A DNA stretch of 64,000 nucleotides from Branchiostoma floridae (taxonomy: Eukaryota > Chordata > Leptocardii > Amphioxiformes > Branchiostomatidae): NCBI RefSeq assembly GCF_000003815.2, contig NC_049980.1:32699212-32763211 (forward strand). Direction: 5' to 3'. The notes beneath the pieces were generated by a model that saw only the letters and a program-made list of their open reading frames with translations, was not told the origin of the DNA and ran no database searches. The position numbers and the translations under genes were made by a program. The stretch's first letter is position 1. Every line of letters starts with the position of its first letter. Shown here one piece after another: positions 46,961 through 58,869 of the stretch.

Positions 46961-47019
46961 ACATGGTAGACTGCAAATTTGGGGGAGAAATGGAACTACG
47001 TTAATATCGTTATAATGGA

Positions 47020-47680
47020 ACCGTGTAGACAGACAGACATGTATGAAGAATTGTGCAGGGTCGTTTTTTGTTGCTTTGTTTTTTTAATTCGGCGCACTGC
47101 CATATCCACTGATACATGAATATAGTTTGTAACAGTTACTGATGACAGTTTTGGATCGAACCAAAGGTTTAGATACAAAATGTATGAACAGCTGTACTGT
47201 TTTTGTTTTGGTGTTTTTTCTTTTGAATTCAGCGCTCCGCCATATCAACATAGATGTATATAGTTTGTAACAGTTGGATCGAAGCAAAGCATTACACATG
47301 AAGAGCTGTACAGTTTTTTTTAGTTCCAGAGCACTGCATATCAGCACACTTACAGTTGTAACTGATGATTAGGTTGAATGAAGCATTGAACAGTTTTTTT
47401 TTTATTATCATATTCCATAAAAACTGAGTGTAAGTGTTAATGGTTTTGGATAGGACAGTAGAAAGATGCACGGAAAGTCATACCGTTTTTGTTTGTTTAT
47501 TTTTTTAGTTTAGGACACACACGGCATAGTTTGTATCCAATTTTTGGTTTGGCTGAATGCTATATTACTATATTAGACATAAAAAATGGTATTGTTTTAT
47601 TTGTTTGTTTGTTGTTTAGTTTCAAAGCAGTGCCGTACACACACTCAATTTGTAACTGATCATAGATGATGTACATACCT
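47020..47680. repeat. degenerate tandem repeat, about 130-150 bp units
   Basis: The order GAACAGCTGTAC, T-rich run, TTTTGAATTCAGCGC, GCCATATC, ATAGTTTGTAACAG, GATCGAAGCAAAG recurs about four to five times with heavy divergence. Confidence 0.65.
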
Positions 47681-47689
47681 ACATATTCA

Positions 47690-48740
47690 GTCCTGATTAC
47701 CATGGGCATCTACTTAACCGTGTCCGCTACGGATGTGTAAATAGCAGGACGGTACAAGGAGAGGGTCCATTAGTGCAAAATAGCACCACTGTCCACAAAC
47801 GGCCACATTGAGAGCCCGGAGCATCATTACTTGGCCCCGAGATGGCCAGATAAGCGCTATCTCCCCCTCCAGTCGGTAACGGCAACGCCGTGCATGCCTC
47901 GGTCAGTCTGCCGCGCAATTCTGGTAATCATAGCCATGTATTTTCCCATGAAGAGCTTGTAATCTCTTTCCAATTGGACATGGTCAGCAAGTTAAGGCCG
48001 TCAGCCCGCCACCTGCACGGCCAGGTATGTTCCCACTTGTGGCGGCAGCCAATTCCAGCGCTGGGTTTACTCTACATACAGGAGACGGCCACTCTCCGGG
48101 GACATGTCTAGCATTTTAGATAAGTCACTGTAATCTGGTCCTGGCCGGAGACTTTTCGGTACCATATTTGGTCCGGCCCGGGTCTTTGTGAGTTCCATTT
48201 TCCAATAAACCTTGAAATATGGATTGGCACTACGCACCCCCAAGGGCAGCTCCAGTCATCTACGGCCCGGTCCCTGATGTGTTCGCACAAGTTTGGGTAT
48301 TGATTAAGGCTGTGTGGTGGGTGCCCGCGTGTACCGACGCCTTTCCCTCAACCCTGGGATAGATCTGTCTGCTCCGGCCTCCTCTGTCCCCGGGCTAAGG
48401 CCTGTTCCTTTCCAGATGCCCGTTAAAACGCAGCCATTCGTGTCATCACTGTGCTGTGAGAGCGTCTGTCCGTTTCTCAACCGGTGCCACGTATGTTCGA
48501 TCAGACCCTTGTACTGCCTAGTGACACACAGTGCAGCAACTTTCCTTGCTATTTCAGTCGCAGGGTATATTTTCACAGGGAGAGGTTGCTTAAGCCAAAG
48601 AAAAGACATAATGGAGTGACTGTTGCTGAGTATTTCCATGTCACCCTTGCACAGAAGCTTGTTCTTGCAACAGACGGTGATATATCATTGTCTGCATATG
48701 GGACAGCTTTGCTCTGGCTACTTTACCTCAGCTTCAGCTG
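47690..48740. promoter_or_regulatory. 1-kb unique intergenic block with paired GATA site
   Basis: This is unique sequence with the near-palindrome AGATAAGCGCTATCT at 47848-47862 (two GATA cores facing each other) and another AGATAAG at 48118-48124. It is bounded on the right by an inserted CAGGGCTCGAAAT-type element at 48764. No coding exon recognised. Confidence 0.32.
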
Positions 48741-48763
48741 CCTGTCTTTATCAGCTACTGGGA

Positions 48764-49114
48764 GGCTCGAAATACCACCTGCATATGCAGGTTAGTGCAG
48801 GTAAAATTGGAGCTGTGCAGGTATTTCTGGTGTCTACCTGCACTTAACCTGGTCCATGTACTGGATTTTATACATAAATGTCCTATGATGTAGGTGTATG
48901 TGGATGGTTATTAGCTACATTGACTGTTAGTGTTACCACCCTTTGAGTACATTTGTATTAAAAAAAACAATAGCAATCACGGTTTCTCAACAATTTTAGT
49001 ATGATCCAAACTTCATAAATTCAGAGTGGTGCAGGTAAGATTTGTCTGGTGCAGGTAAGTTTCCATGTTACCTGCACCAGTGCAAGTATGCAGGAAAAAG
49101 TATTTCGAGCCCTG
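48764..49114. mobile_element. CAGGGCTCGAAAT TIR element, copy 5
   Basis: It runs from GGCTCGAAATACCACCTGC to GTATTTCGAGCCCTG, full length. It interrupts the right edge of a unique intergenic block. Confidence 0.85.
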
Positions 49115-49316
49115 ACGGTACTGGGAGTGTCGGTTTGTCCTGAGGTACTGATCACTGATTAGAAGTAGAAGATGAAGTCAGTTCTATCTTCCTTCAACTC
49201 ATTTACTTCATTATCCCCCTGACAGCTGTTCCAAAAGGACATCTCACGGCTAGCCACATACAACTTCAAGAATGCAGGTCACATGTACATGTATGACTTG
49301 TCCACAATCTAACTGT

Positions 49317-49580
49317 TATACAGTCAAAACTGCCCAAGAAAACCATTTAGCCAGAAATCTTGTTAAAATTATACAGTCAAAACTGCCCAAGAAGACCAAG
49401 TCGGAGAACCAATAAAATTTGGTCTGTGTGGACTATGGACAGAATTCCTCATGCTTGTATCTATGGGAAAAATTATCTAAGGTACCACCAAAATGTGCTC
49501 ACGTTGCCAAGGGTAGTCCTTTTGTAGAGGTGGTCCCTACATGTATGACGTTGTTTATCAAAATTAAATCTTGTCTACTT
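49317..49580. mobile_element. CAGTCAAAC-family element, 49-kb copy
   Basis: It begins ACAGTCAAAACTGCCCAAGA (repeated once at 49376) and continues through ATGGGAAAAATTATCTAAGG and CTTTTGTAGAGGTGGTCC. The right end is degraded. Confidence 0.75.
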
Positions 49581-49849
49581 TACCTGCACCTTTGTCAATT
49601 TCCTTTGGAGTTGTAACCCCTTGGTTACGGTAGTATCTTAACATTTACACTTGTATCGGTACATGTACAGTAAAAATGTCTCTGACGAACAGGTTGTACG
49701 TACATGTAGACAGGCAAATGGTTTGTTCAGCAATTATGTAAATCACAGGTACTTGTTTGCAGTAGATTATATGGTGCTGCATAGTACCCATACTCATGCT
49801 AATTTGCCTACATTACCATAAGCCTTTTAGTTTTTGAATTTGGAGAGGA

Positions 49850-51945
49850 TTCTTCCAATAGGAAACAGACCATAATGGTCCGAGTGTTCGTGGACACAGT
49901 CGGGGCGTTACCTGCGCGTTAGAACGCTGTCTAACACGGACAAAATTGCCTTGAAATATGCCATTTCCTTCCCCGCCACTGGGATAAGTCCTAATGAGGA
50001 AGAGTATTAGTTTCGCTGAAGTAAGAGGTACAGAGATAAGGATGTGGCATGAAAGGACAGGCGGCAGCGGCGGCCGAAACTGGGCCAGATAACGGCAATC
50101 TCCCCCCGACCAGGCCCTGTTTATTTACACGTCCCCGGTCTAGATCTCCGCGGTCCCGTCCTGGCACCTGCCCCCGTACGCACAACCCCGCGCCGAGCCG
50201 TTACCCGGCCACAAATAGCAAATTTGATTATCCTGCGCCGACAGTTTACAGATAATTTGGCATATCTCCCCGCAGTGAAAAGACATATTGAAGGCTGTGC
50301 TGCCGCCGTGAGATAAGGGTCGGTGGAGAGTATTACTGGGCCTGCCTGACCAGCGTGGTGACGTATGGATGTCACCAGTCCTCTGGGAGGGTCTGCTCCC
50401 GGCAGGAAAGGTCACCGTGTGCACTGATAGCTTACAGACACTCTATCACCTGCATGTGGCTATTCAAACACTCCTACACAGCCCACGTACAGTAGCCCGG
50501 CTGCGGCATCATCCAGGACCCATAAAGCATGGCCAATTGAATCAAATCATTTGGGTATGACACAGGCAGGGACCTCGGGGAGTGACCTGGCATTTTATGG
50601 TGGGGATGACATACATCCCGTCACCGCGCGCGGGCCGGCTCGGGCGAGGGGTGAATATGGATCTGCCCCCAAATTCATTAGGTATGCTTGTCCTGGCAAT
50701 AAAAGCAGACTAGCCGCTAGCAGGACAGTATTCTGAGTAATGACTCTGGGGAGAGAGAGTGGTTTATGCAGGTGTTAATGTGGGTGTACTGTCTGGTCAG
50801 TATATGTGTGAGTGTCTTCATGTGTACAGTAGAGGGTTGGCTCCAATACCCATCTCTCTGTCCCGGGACAGAAATTTGCTTGTTAAAAAAATTCACCCCA
50901 TCCTTCAAAAAAATCTGATCCCCATGACCTGACAGTGATGGAAATGCATTGTTATAAGCATAAAATGACAGATTTAATAACACAAATCAACAAAACAGGC
51001 TCCCAAACAATTGAGTGGGACTGACAAAAAATGTTAATCTTGAGATAGCCCCTGTCCGGTGTGGTGTGGTGGGGGCGAGTGTCCAGGGCTCGGTCAGATG
51101 AAAAATGTGGCACCTTATCACACCGGTTCCTGTGAAATCAGTGTGTCACCTTCGAGCCTGCCACTGTGCCCTTTCCGGCTATACATAGTACCCATTACAG
51201 GCCGGGCGATGATGATGTTGGTTATCGAGTGCCCACTGCATTCGGCTCATCCCCTTGCCCACGGCACTGAATACAAAAACCCGACGCTCCGCGCAAATGG
51301 GGTTCGCGTGGCGCCGCGTCTCGAGGAAGGCAATTTTGTCCCGGGCGGCCGCCGTGTCATAATGTGGCATTGAATAAGTCCAATAATGCCGTGAGCTTCA
51401 TATGAGAGCGGGGACCTCTGGTGTCAAGGGTGGATATTGTTGACACGGGGAGTCCAGAGCTGCACATTTTATTCATCCCCTCATCTCCATAGGACGCCTC
51501 CGCCTTGCTCCGGGCATGGCAGATGTCTGTGACACCGTCGTATTCATGCGGGGCGATCGAGTCTCCTCCATTTGGGCAGTGCCATTTAACAGGGGATTAG
51601 GGCCGGGTTAATGGGCTGGACCCTGCAAGCTCCTCCCCCGAGCGCCAGCCAGCGTTAACATCGCTCCCAGCAATACTGATGGTCATTCCCATTGATGGCA
51701 GGCATACTGTTTGTCATGCAATGTCATGTGGAACATTCTGCAATTATGATTACCCGTAACGTCACTTAACGCAGAGGAACGCGGCTCGCATACCCCAGAT
51801 GGCAACGGGCTATCACCCGCTCCGGACGGACCACGGGCACCGCTCTCTCGCACCCGCGTAGCGTCCAGTCCTGACCGGTTCTGTCGTTGCGCTGTTGTTG
51901 GCCTTCTCTAGCCGAGGCGGAGCTCTAACTGTCGTTGTCTCCCAC
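49850..51945. promoter_or_regulatory. basonuclin upstream region with GATA cluster
   Basis: About 2.1 kb of unique sequence runs directly up to the basonuclin exon. Six GATA-type sites fall within 340 bases: 49983, 50034, 50088, 50228 (reverse), 50250 and 50311. The last few hundred bases before the exon are CpG-rich and have no TATA box. It probably contains the basonuclin promoter and a proximal enhancer. No start site can be placed from sequence alone. Confidence 0.4.
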
Positions 51946-51946
51946 C

Positions 51947-52061
51947 ATGATGTTTCAGGCCATACGCTGCACGCTGCCCAACTGCCAGTGTGAGTGCTTC
52001 TCGCCGGGGAAGACTCAGCTGCGCACATGTGAGACCTGCAAACACGGATGGGTGGCGCACG
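51947..52061 (+). CDS. bnc: basonuclin N-terminal exon
   Basis: This exon carries the conserved N-terminal signature of the basonuclin family (BNC1/BNC2), nuclear transcription factors with paired C2H2 zinc fingers further downstream. Reading from ATG 51947: [13 protein letters not shown], then a Cys-rich stretch with [11 protein letters not shown], ending CKHGWVAH. Vertebrate BNC2 has AIRCTLVNC, QPGKINLRTC and [13 protein letters not shown]. The exon ends with one base (G) of the next codon, then the donor GTAACG. The vertebrate Ala codon fits this phase. An in-frame TAA lies at 51926-51928, so ATG 51947 (context CCACC) is the start if this is the first exon. However, TTTCAG at 51953-51958 is a plausible splice acceptor, and an internal exon beginning at AIRC (51959) is also possible. 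The zinc-finger exons are beyond the window. Confidence 0.9.
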
Positions 52062-52239
52062 GTAACGTACCACTTTTTCCTTTTCCTAACTCCTGGTGTG
52101 TCTTAGAACAGAACGTGTGTGTGTGTGCCTGCCTGAAGTCTAGCCGCCGCTCGCCTGTACATGTATGTTGCCCTCGTGGTGAATATCGCTGCACATTACC
52201 CGATGTAATAGCTGGACACTGCATGCAATAATGTTCCCA

Positions 52240-52560
52240 TCACGGCTCATTACCCCTTTGATCCCTTTTCTGTTCGATCCGTGTGTATCGCCCGAGTTTT
52301 AACCCCGTTCTGTCGCGCTCTGTCCCTACTTTCTCTAATTGATCAAAAGTTTCTTGATGATCGGCCTGTGTGTAATTAATAATGAAGAGCGATGCAGGTA
52401 CTTTAAAAAAGTAATTGCGGTCCCGAAGGTACGCCGGGGCTCGTCAGCGAGACATTAATGGGGCCCGGGTAGCCTGTCTGTTTTTGACCATTAGAGTCGT
52501 GATAGACTTGTGCAAGTTGTAGCGGGGTGTGATTTTCTGGTCAGTTTTGTTCCCAGGTAT
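52240..52560. promoter_or_regulatory. unique block at start of basonuclin intron 1
   Basis: Just after the basonuclin exon is a non-degenerate stretch with TCTAATTGATC, GTAATTAATAATG and CTTGATGATCGG. Such sequence next to a first exon is a common place for intronic regulatory elements. The evidence is composition and motif content only. Confidence 0.22.
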
Positions 52561-53389
52561 GGTCCTTCGTGTTGTGCTGTTAGCGCCTGTGTTGGAACTG
52601 AAACTTGTTAAGACTTACTTGTGATGTACGTTACAGTTCAGCTGAACATTTTGTGCTGGTAGTAACAGTAACAGCCTGCATAACCAGCCTCGACTAGGCC
52701 TTCAGATTCAGATTTTATTTGCAACGACATAGCAGATACCATAGATAAACTCAGTATTACCTGAATTGCGTTAATGATCACGGAGCATTTGTCAGTAATA
52801 AAATTGCTTCAAGTATAAACATCATAAAAGGTCTAAATGTCACCAATTTAGCCAAAAATCAACCTCAAACTATTTTTAAAAAGTTACTGATGCGAGAGGC
52901 AGTGATCATTAGGTGTGTGTTACAATCTTGCTGCATTTTAACAAGACTATGTTATCACAAAGACTGTTATTAATTGCAAGGCTACCAGCTGGTGTGAGAA
53001 GAATTCAAAGATACTAAATGTCGGGATATGCGGTATATGTATAGTAGAATTCTGCAAAAACATTGTGTGTCTGAACAATCTGCCTGAGGGCTACAGAAGA
53101 GTCAGGCCATTGGAAGGGTGACATTGCAAAAGGTACTCTGGTCAGCTAACTCCTCTGTCTGTCTGTCATATTCTTCAGTGTGATTGGCAAATTTCTACTT
53201 TTTCCAACAACCTATTGAATCTGCACAGCGGTGTTTATGGGGGTATTGGCTGATTTTCCTTTCTCGCGTCGACTGACCACTGGTGCCCGTTTGTCGTCAA
53301 AAACATTTACCAGGCGTAAACAAGAAGGCACTGATTTTGCTGCACAGTTAAAGTAGGCCACGTTATAATTGATCGCCGATCACAAAAAG

Positions 53390-54190
53390 TCCAAGCTACT
53401 CTCGGCTTACCGGTAAACTGATACACATGTAAGGAGATAAATTAAGAGCTCTGTAAAAAACAGAAGATGGTCTTATACTCCAAATCTGGTGCAGGATCAG
53501 CTGATTTTTGTGTGTGTAGGGTAGAAAATTGCTGACTGGATTCAAGTCAGACTGATCGAACGATTGTAAAGTGATACACAAGTCATGTAATGAGGGAAAT
53601 TAAGAGCTTTGTAAAAAGCAGATTCTGAAGATGGTCTTTAAGTTGGTGCAGGGTCACTTAATTTTTGTGTTTGTAGGGTAGAACATTGCAGACTAGATTC
53701 AAGACAGACTGATCGAACGATTGTAAAGTGATACACATGTAAGGAGAGAAATTAAGAGCTTTTTAAACCAGGAGATGGTCTTATACTTAAAATCTTGCGC
53801 AGAATCAGCTGATTATTTTACTGGATTTAAGTCAGACTGATCAAAGAAATGTAAACTTAGTGATACACATGTAACTTTGTTTGGAGAAAATTAACTTTGT
53901 AGTCTTGATGGTCTAATCCAGTCGTGATCCCAGCGTACATTAATCTGAGTAAGGTAGAAAATTGTGAACGGATTTGTGTGGGACTTGTTAAAAAAAAACA
54001 CCAAGTAATACACATGTATAAGACTAGTAGTAGAGAAATTGAAAGCTTTGTACCAAGGATAGGATGATACAATACTCAAAATCTAGGCCGATCTCGGTGC
54101 AGAAACCACCAATAGTGCTGTTTGTGTAGGATAGACGTCTTGATGCAAGTCAGAAACGACTTCACGTGGAAATGTTAAACTGATACATGT
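53390..54190. repeat. degenerate tandem repeat, about 150-bp unit, 5 copies
   Basis: TGATACACATGTAAG-like words at 53419, 53572, 53727, 53861, 54006 and 54182 are each followed by GAAATTAAGAGCTTTG, GATGGTCTTATACT and GGGTAGAAAATTG. Divergence rises toward the right. Confidence 0.85.
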
Positions 54191-55399
54191 AGTTTGATAT
54201 TAGCAGGATTGTGCACTGTCTTTTCAATGATTAATAGACTGTCTGAAATGCTTTTTATCTGTAGTGTTATGCAAAATGAAAATGAATTGCAAGTGACAGG
54301 TTTCCGGAGGATAAATCTGGTACAAGGTCACCAGCAAAACCAACGTATCTGGGAGCCCAAACAGTATAGATATCTGGGATATGTTATACATTACTATCCT
54401 TGTCGTCTCTAGGCATGTACTGAAGCACAGACAAATCCATTGTATCTCAAATCAAGTTTTAATTCAATCCAAATGTGTTCTTTCTATGAATTATGATATT
54501 ATAGTGGTTCTGATCTTAACATGGCAGGCTTTGAAATAAGGAAACTCTTAATTACCTTTGAAACTAACTCCCATGTTCTGTAAAATCAAATTGACCAATG
54601 TTAATGGCTTTTTTGTTTGTATTTTTGTTGTAACAGAACTAAAAGTGAGTATCCCTAACAGAAGGTTGATTTGAGAAGCAAAATCTAAATGCTTTACATG
54701 AAAATGAATGTAGATGCTTTGCTGCTTTGTTTAGGACAAACCACTGTACAACGTACATTTTTAACTAAAATTGAATGCTGCGTGTAAACAAGTTAGATAC
54801 ATGATCATTGGTGGCATATTAAGGTATAGTTCTAAGCAATGATGCGGTAAAACACAAACAGTAAACCCAAGTACTGCAATAGTGAATTGAACTGTGGAAA
54901 ACAAATACTACTATTACTAATAGCAGTGTGCCCATATACCTGTCCAAAGCTTAAAATGACATCATGATAGACTTCTTACTTCAGGATCAGTCACTTACCC
55001 TTGTAACAAGACTTTGCATTAACCTTAGCCCTACTATATGTACAGTAGATAGTCTTAAAACTGAACTGAACTGAACTGAGATAGTCTTTGAGTGTAGAAT
55101 TTGTATTGTATATGGCATGAATCTTAAACTTAGATATATATTCTTGATCACCTGCTGTTTATGAACAGTAACTGTAAATTTATTTAGTTCTGCATGGACG
55201 TCATTTCACTGTAGAAGGAGCAAAGTTAGAGGTTTCCACAGTGCTTTAAAGTTTGTAATTGCAGCAATCCTTTAGTACAGCTATAATACTGCCATAACTT
55301 CATGGTAGAGAGTTACTAGTAACTACCAAATTGAATGTTTCAAGATTTCCAGTATGTGCAGTCGTAGTTTAAACATGATCCAACTATGTTATACAATTT

Positions 55400-55640
55400 A
55401 AAGACAAACTGTCCAATGATATGGACAAACCTATGATAATTTGGGCAAACTTTCAATATTATGGACAAACCTACATTAATTTGGACAGACCTGTAACAAT
55501 CTAGACAAACGAACAATAAAGACAACCCGGGAACAATATCGACAGGCCAATAACAATATAGACAATCGTTCAACAATGTGGACAATCATATAACAAAATG
55601 GACAAGCCCTCAACATGGAAAAACCTTCAACTATAAGTTA
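55400..55640. repeat. degenerate minisatellite, 20-24 bp units
   Basis: About ten units of the form AACAATATGGACAAACC occur with many substitutions. The short minus-strand open frame over it is just the translated array. Confidence 0.85.
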
Positions 55641-55859
55641 GACAAACCTTCATGAAACGCTTTTGATTTACAAGTGGAATGTAATGCATGATATATCTTG
55701 TCATTATGATTTTGAAAGGCAACAAAACATAACATGACATTGTAAAGCCTCTATTGGAAGAAGGGGGGTTTGCCATGTACATGTAACTGCTCTGATGTGC
55801 CTTGAAGGCTTCTTCATATTGTTGGTTGCGTCTATCGTGATGTAACTGTTCGGAAAGTT

Positions 55860-56560
55860 CTCTCTCTTGTGTTAGACTCAGAAGGTTTCATCTCCGACTG
55901 TTACCGTTACAAAGGCAGTGATCACTAGTGCTGTAATGGCCTATAAAGCCTAAGACCTCATGTCCTGTCTATTACCACACGGTTTATCCGCGATTTCCTC
56001 CCAAAGGCAACACACTAGCAGTACATTACTGCCTATTAGGGGTAGTTAGAGCTGCGTTTACGGCATCCCTCTGTAGTTGTGGATGTTGCTCCGTTAACGT
56101 GTTTGACACCCGTCATGTTGATTGGGCCGGTGCTTAACAATTAGATCGTTAGCCGGGCAAGTTATCACTACTGGACGGTAATGGGGGGGAGTAAGTTGCT
56201 TCGTAGATACAGTTCGTTTTCAATTTGAGATTTCGTCAGATAGTGGGACAAAGCGCAGATGTGTCCGACACGTCTGTTCATTACAGACACCCCTAAAATC
56301 AAGATGTTGCCAGAGGTGGCATGCACAAGCAATTAACTCCAGACTTAGTTACATTTGTAGATGCACCTTTGCTGGTTTGCCAGACGACAAGTACTAAGAT
56401 GAGTGGTTAGGAGGGAACAACTCAAGCAGAATGGCTTTTAAATGAACCGTTTTTCCCCGGAAAATAATAAGACGTCTAAAACGGCACATTTAGGGCCAAT
56501 CCAACCCACTTAAAAACCAAATGCCATTCTTTCACAGTTCGTAGATAATACTAGTCGTGC
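55860..56560. promoter_or_regulatory. unique block in basonuclin intron 1, possible enhancer
   Basis: This is high-complexity sequence containing GGTTTATCCGCG, AACAATTAGATCG and GGTAATGG, set between repeat-rich, AT-rich intron sequence. No transposon hallmarks and no coding potential are visible. Confidence 0.27.
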
Positions 56561-56599
56561 TCCCGATAACAGAACTAGAAGTAATTTTGTGAGGCAGAA

Positions 56600-56750
56600 A
56601 AGAAAAGAACAGTCTAAACTGCCCAAGAAGACCACTCGGGATAGATATGATCTGCTTTATGTGAATAGGTGGCCACTATAGACAGGATTCGTAATGCAAC
56701 AATGGACAAAATTATCTGAGGAACCGAGTAGAAAATCATTAGATTACATG
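56600..56750. mobile_element. CAGTCAAAC-family fragment, 56.6 kb
   Basis: It reads ACAGTCTAAACTGCCCAAGA, ACCACTCGGGATAGATATGA, GGTGGCCACTATAGACAGGA. The left end of the family only. Confidence 0.7.
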
Positions 56751-57514
56751 TATACTAGCACTACGGTGGCAGGCATTCACATGTTTGGGGCTTACTTGTA
56801 CAAGAAAAGAACAAAAGAAGTAGAGAAAAGAAGGTGAAGAGAAGTAGAGAAGAGTTGACAGATCTTTTTACCAAGTTTCTACAGTCGATCTTGGTCTTAG
56901 CCATCAGAGGCAGGTAGTGTTGTTTACAATACGTGCACATGAACATAGACTACTCCACCAAACAGATCCCTTTGTAGCCAGATGGACCATTGTTTTGAGT
57001 ATTGCCCATTCAAAAGTTGTCACCAACAATTAGGTCTAGGTTCAGGTCCAGACCTGTACTGTACCTTTACCTGAATTTTCTGTACCAGTACCCACCCATA
57101 ACCACAAATGATAAGACTTACAAACTAAAGTAACTCTAGCCCACTGCAGAATCAGTGCCGCACTATGCCAGAGCTTGTTGCTGGTTTTAGCATGTTCCGC
57201 TGCTCTGTTTCTGTCAATGTTGTTTTAGAAGCAGTAAATATTTAGAAGTTGTTGAGGTACCAGCTGGTCTTGGGTAACAAGTGGTCAACAGTGGAGGGGC
57301 TGTATTGGGAAGGGCTGTCTGTCAAACAAACCAGGCACTGACGAAAAAATGTTGTTAAGCCAAAATTAAGACATTGTCGTCAGATTGTGTACTATACTAT
57401 ATACTACATACCTTCAGTCAGTCTGTCCAGACTATGACACTATGCAAGACATACATGTACAGATTGTGTGAGTACTCAATAAACCATACATATAGGCATA
57501 ACACATACAGATGA

Positions 57515-57700
57515 TACTGTGTCAAAATTGCCCAAAAAGACCACTCCGGACCTCCCCTACATATGTGGACAGGTGGTAACTAATGAAATGGAGAAAAGTA
57601 TCTAAAACTAGTAAAAGACATTACCAACAAGTAGACACACAATGGCTATGTGGTCCATATTTACTGGTTGTCACTTGGAGTCAGGTTTGACTGTATTGTA
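57515..57700. mobile_element. CAGTCAAAC-family element, 57.5-kb copy
   Basis: A short copy, from TGTCAAAATTGCCCAAAAAG and ACCACTCCGGACCTCCCC to GTCAGGTTTGACTGT, with both ends present but a deleted interior. Confidence 0.72.
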
Positions 57701-58139
57701 AAATGTTTTTATTCCACATATAAAAAAAAAAAAATTGTGTACAAATGTAGCTCTCCAAAAATAGTGGCCCTTAATGCTGTGGCACCCAGTAATATTACTG
57801 ATACTCTAAAGTTTAAAGCACTTTGAAGTTATCTTCTATACATTGTAAAGAAATGCCTTTACTTAAGGCTTTGCGACAGTAACTCTATTGTAATGTATTA
57901 CATCCATTGCTAAACATTCAATTCAAGGACAAAAGTGTATTGAATATAAAAAGTGAGACTCCATCCCATGACTTAAACCTCTCCCATCTGTATAACCCCA
58001 TCCCCAGTACAAACTTGGTGCTAAATGTCTTGGCATGGTTAAGGTCAGTGCCCAAAAGATATGTCAATTGTCTGTTTGAGGGTTGCCAAATGTGTATCTA
58101 AGGGTCTGATGTAAAAAAATTAGATGTATCTTCTTTAAC

Positions 58140-58510
58140 GAGCCCAACATCTACACAAAATAATCGTCCCTTCATGTACAGTTTTATAGTGCACCGTAGA
58201 TAGGACCTTGGTCAGTAATTGTCTGGCATGGGGAGGTGATTCCTAGGCCAGACATCTCACCCCCTTATTTGTGTAAATATTGATAGCACGACTGATCAAT
58301 CTCTGCCCCTATCTATCCACCTTTCAATCAGTCCCGTTCGTCTGGGGGGAGGCGCGATCCCCCCAGCACTTCATGAATTATTTGTACCAAATTAAATAAT
58401 GATTTTCCAACTAAGTAAGACACGGCGCGACCGGTCTGAATGCAGATGACCCCGTGTTTTAGGGACACGGCTATAATTGTGTTAGCTCGCTGTCTCTTTG
58501 CTACAGAAAG
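58140..58510. promoter_or_regulatory. unique block in basonuclin intron 1, possible enhancer
   Basis: This is a compact, unique stretch with ATGAATTATTTG and AAATTAAATAATG cores and intact CpGs (GGCGCGATCC, CGGCGCGACC). It ends in a pyrimidine-rich CTGTCTCTTTGCTACAG that resembles a splice acceptor, but the sequence after it is not recognisably coding. Confidence 0.25.
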
Positions 58511-58869
58511 GTGAGAACAGTGCTGCCAGTTTCATTCCCAAGACTATTACTTCTCGAAGGCAGGCTAATACTTACCTGTACCAGTACCTGTACTTATTAT
58601 AAAATTGTTATAGCACATCTTATGTACCTTTTCCTGAATGAACCCAAGCAAAGTTTTATAGCCTCGCTGCCTAGTGTCCACAGTGTATTGTTTTGTTACA
58701 ACCTAAATGAAGTTAAAGTTTTGTAAGTGAACACCATCAAAAATGACAAGTTTGCCAATCTTGCACTTAAGAAGTTAGAAAACGTTTTGACTATTTATTT
58801 TCTCTTTTGATTGATCTTTCTAGATACTTTTGAGACTAAAATCCTTATAAAAAAGACAGTTGGCAATGT

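Noticed and set aside
58490-58515. Pyrimidine-rich acceptor followed by AAAG and a GTGAGA donor, a possible 4-base microexon of basonuclin
   Set aside because: No homology can support so small an exon, and the required phase for the next basonuclin codon cannot be tested here.
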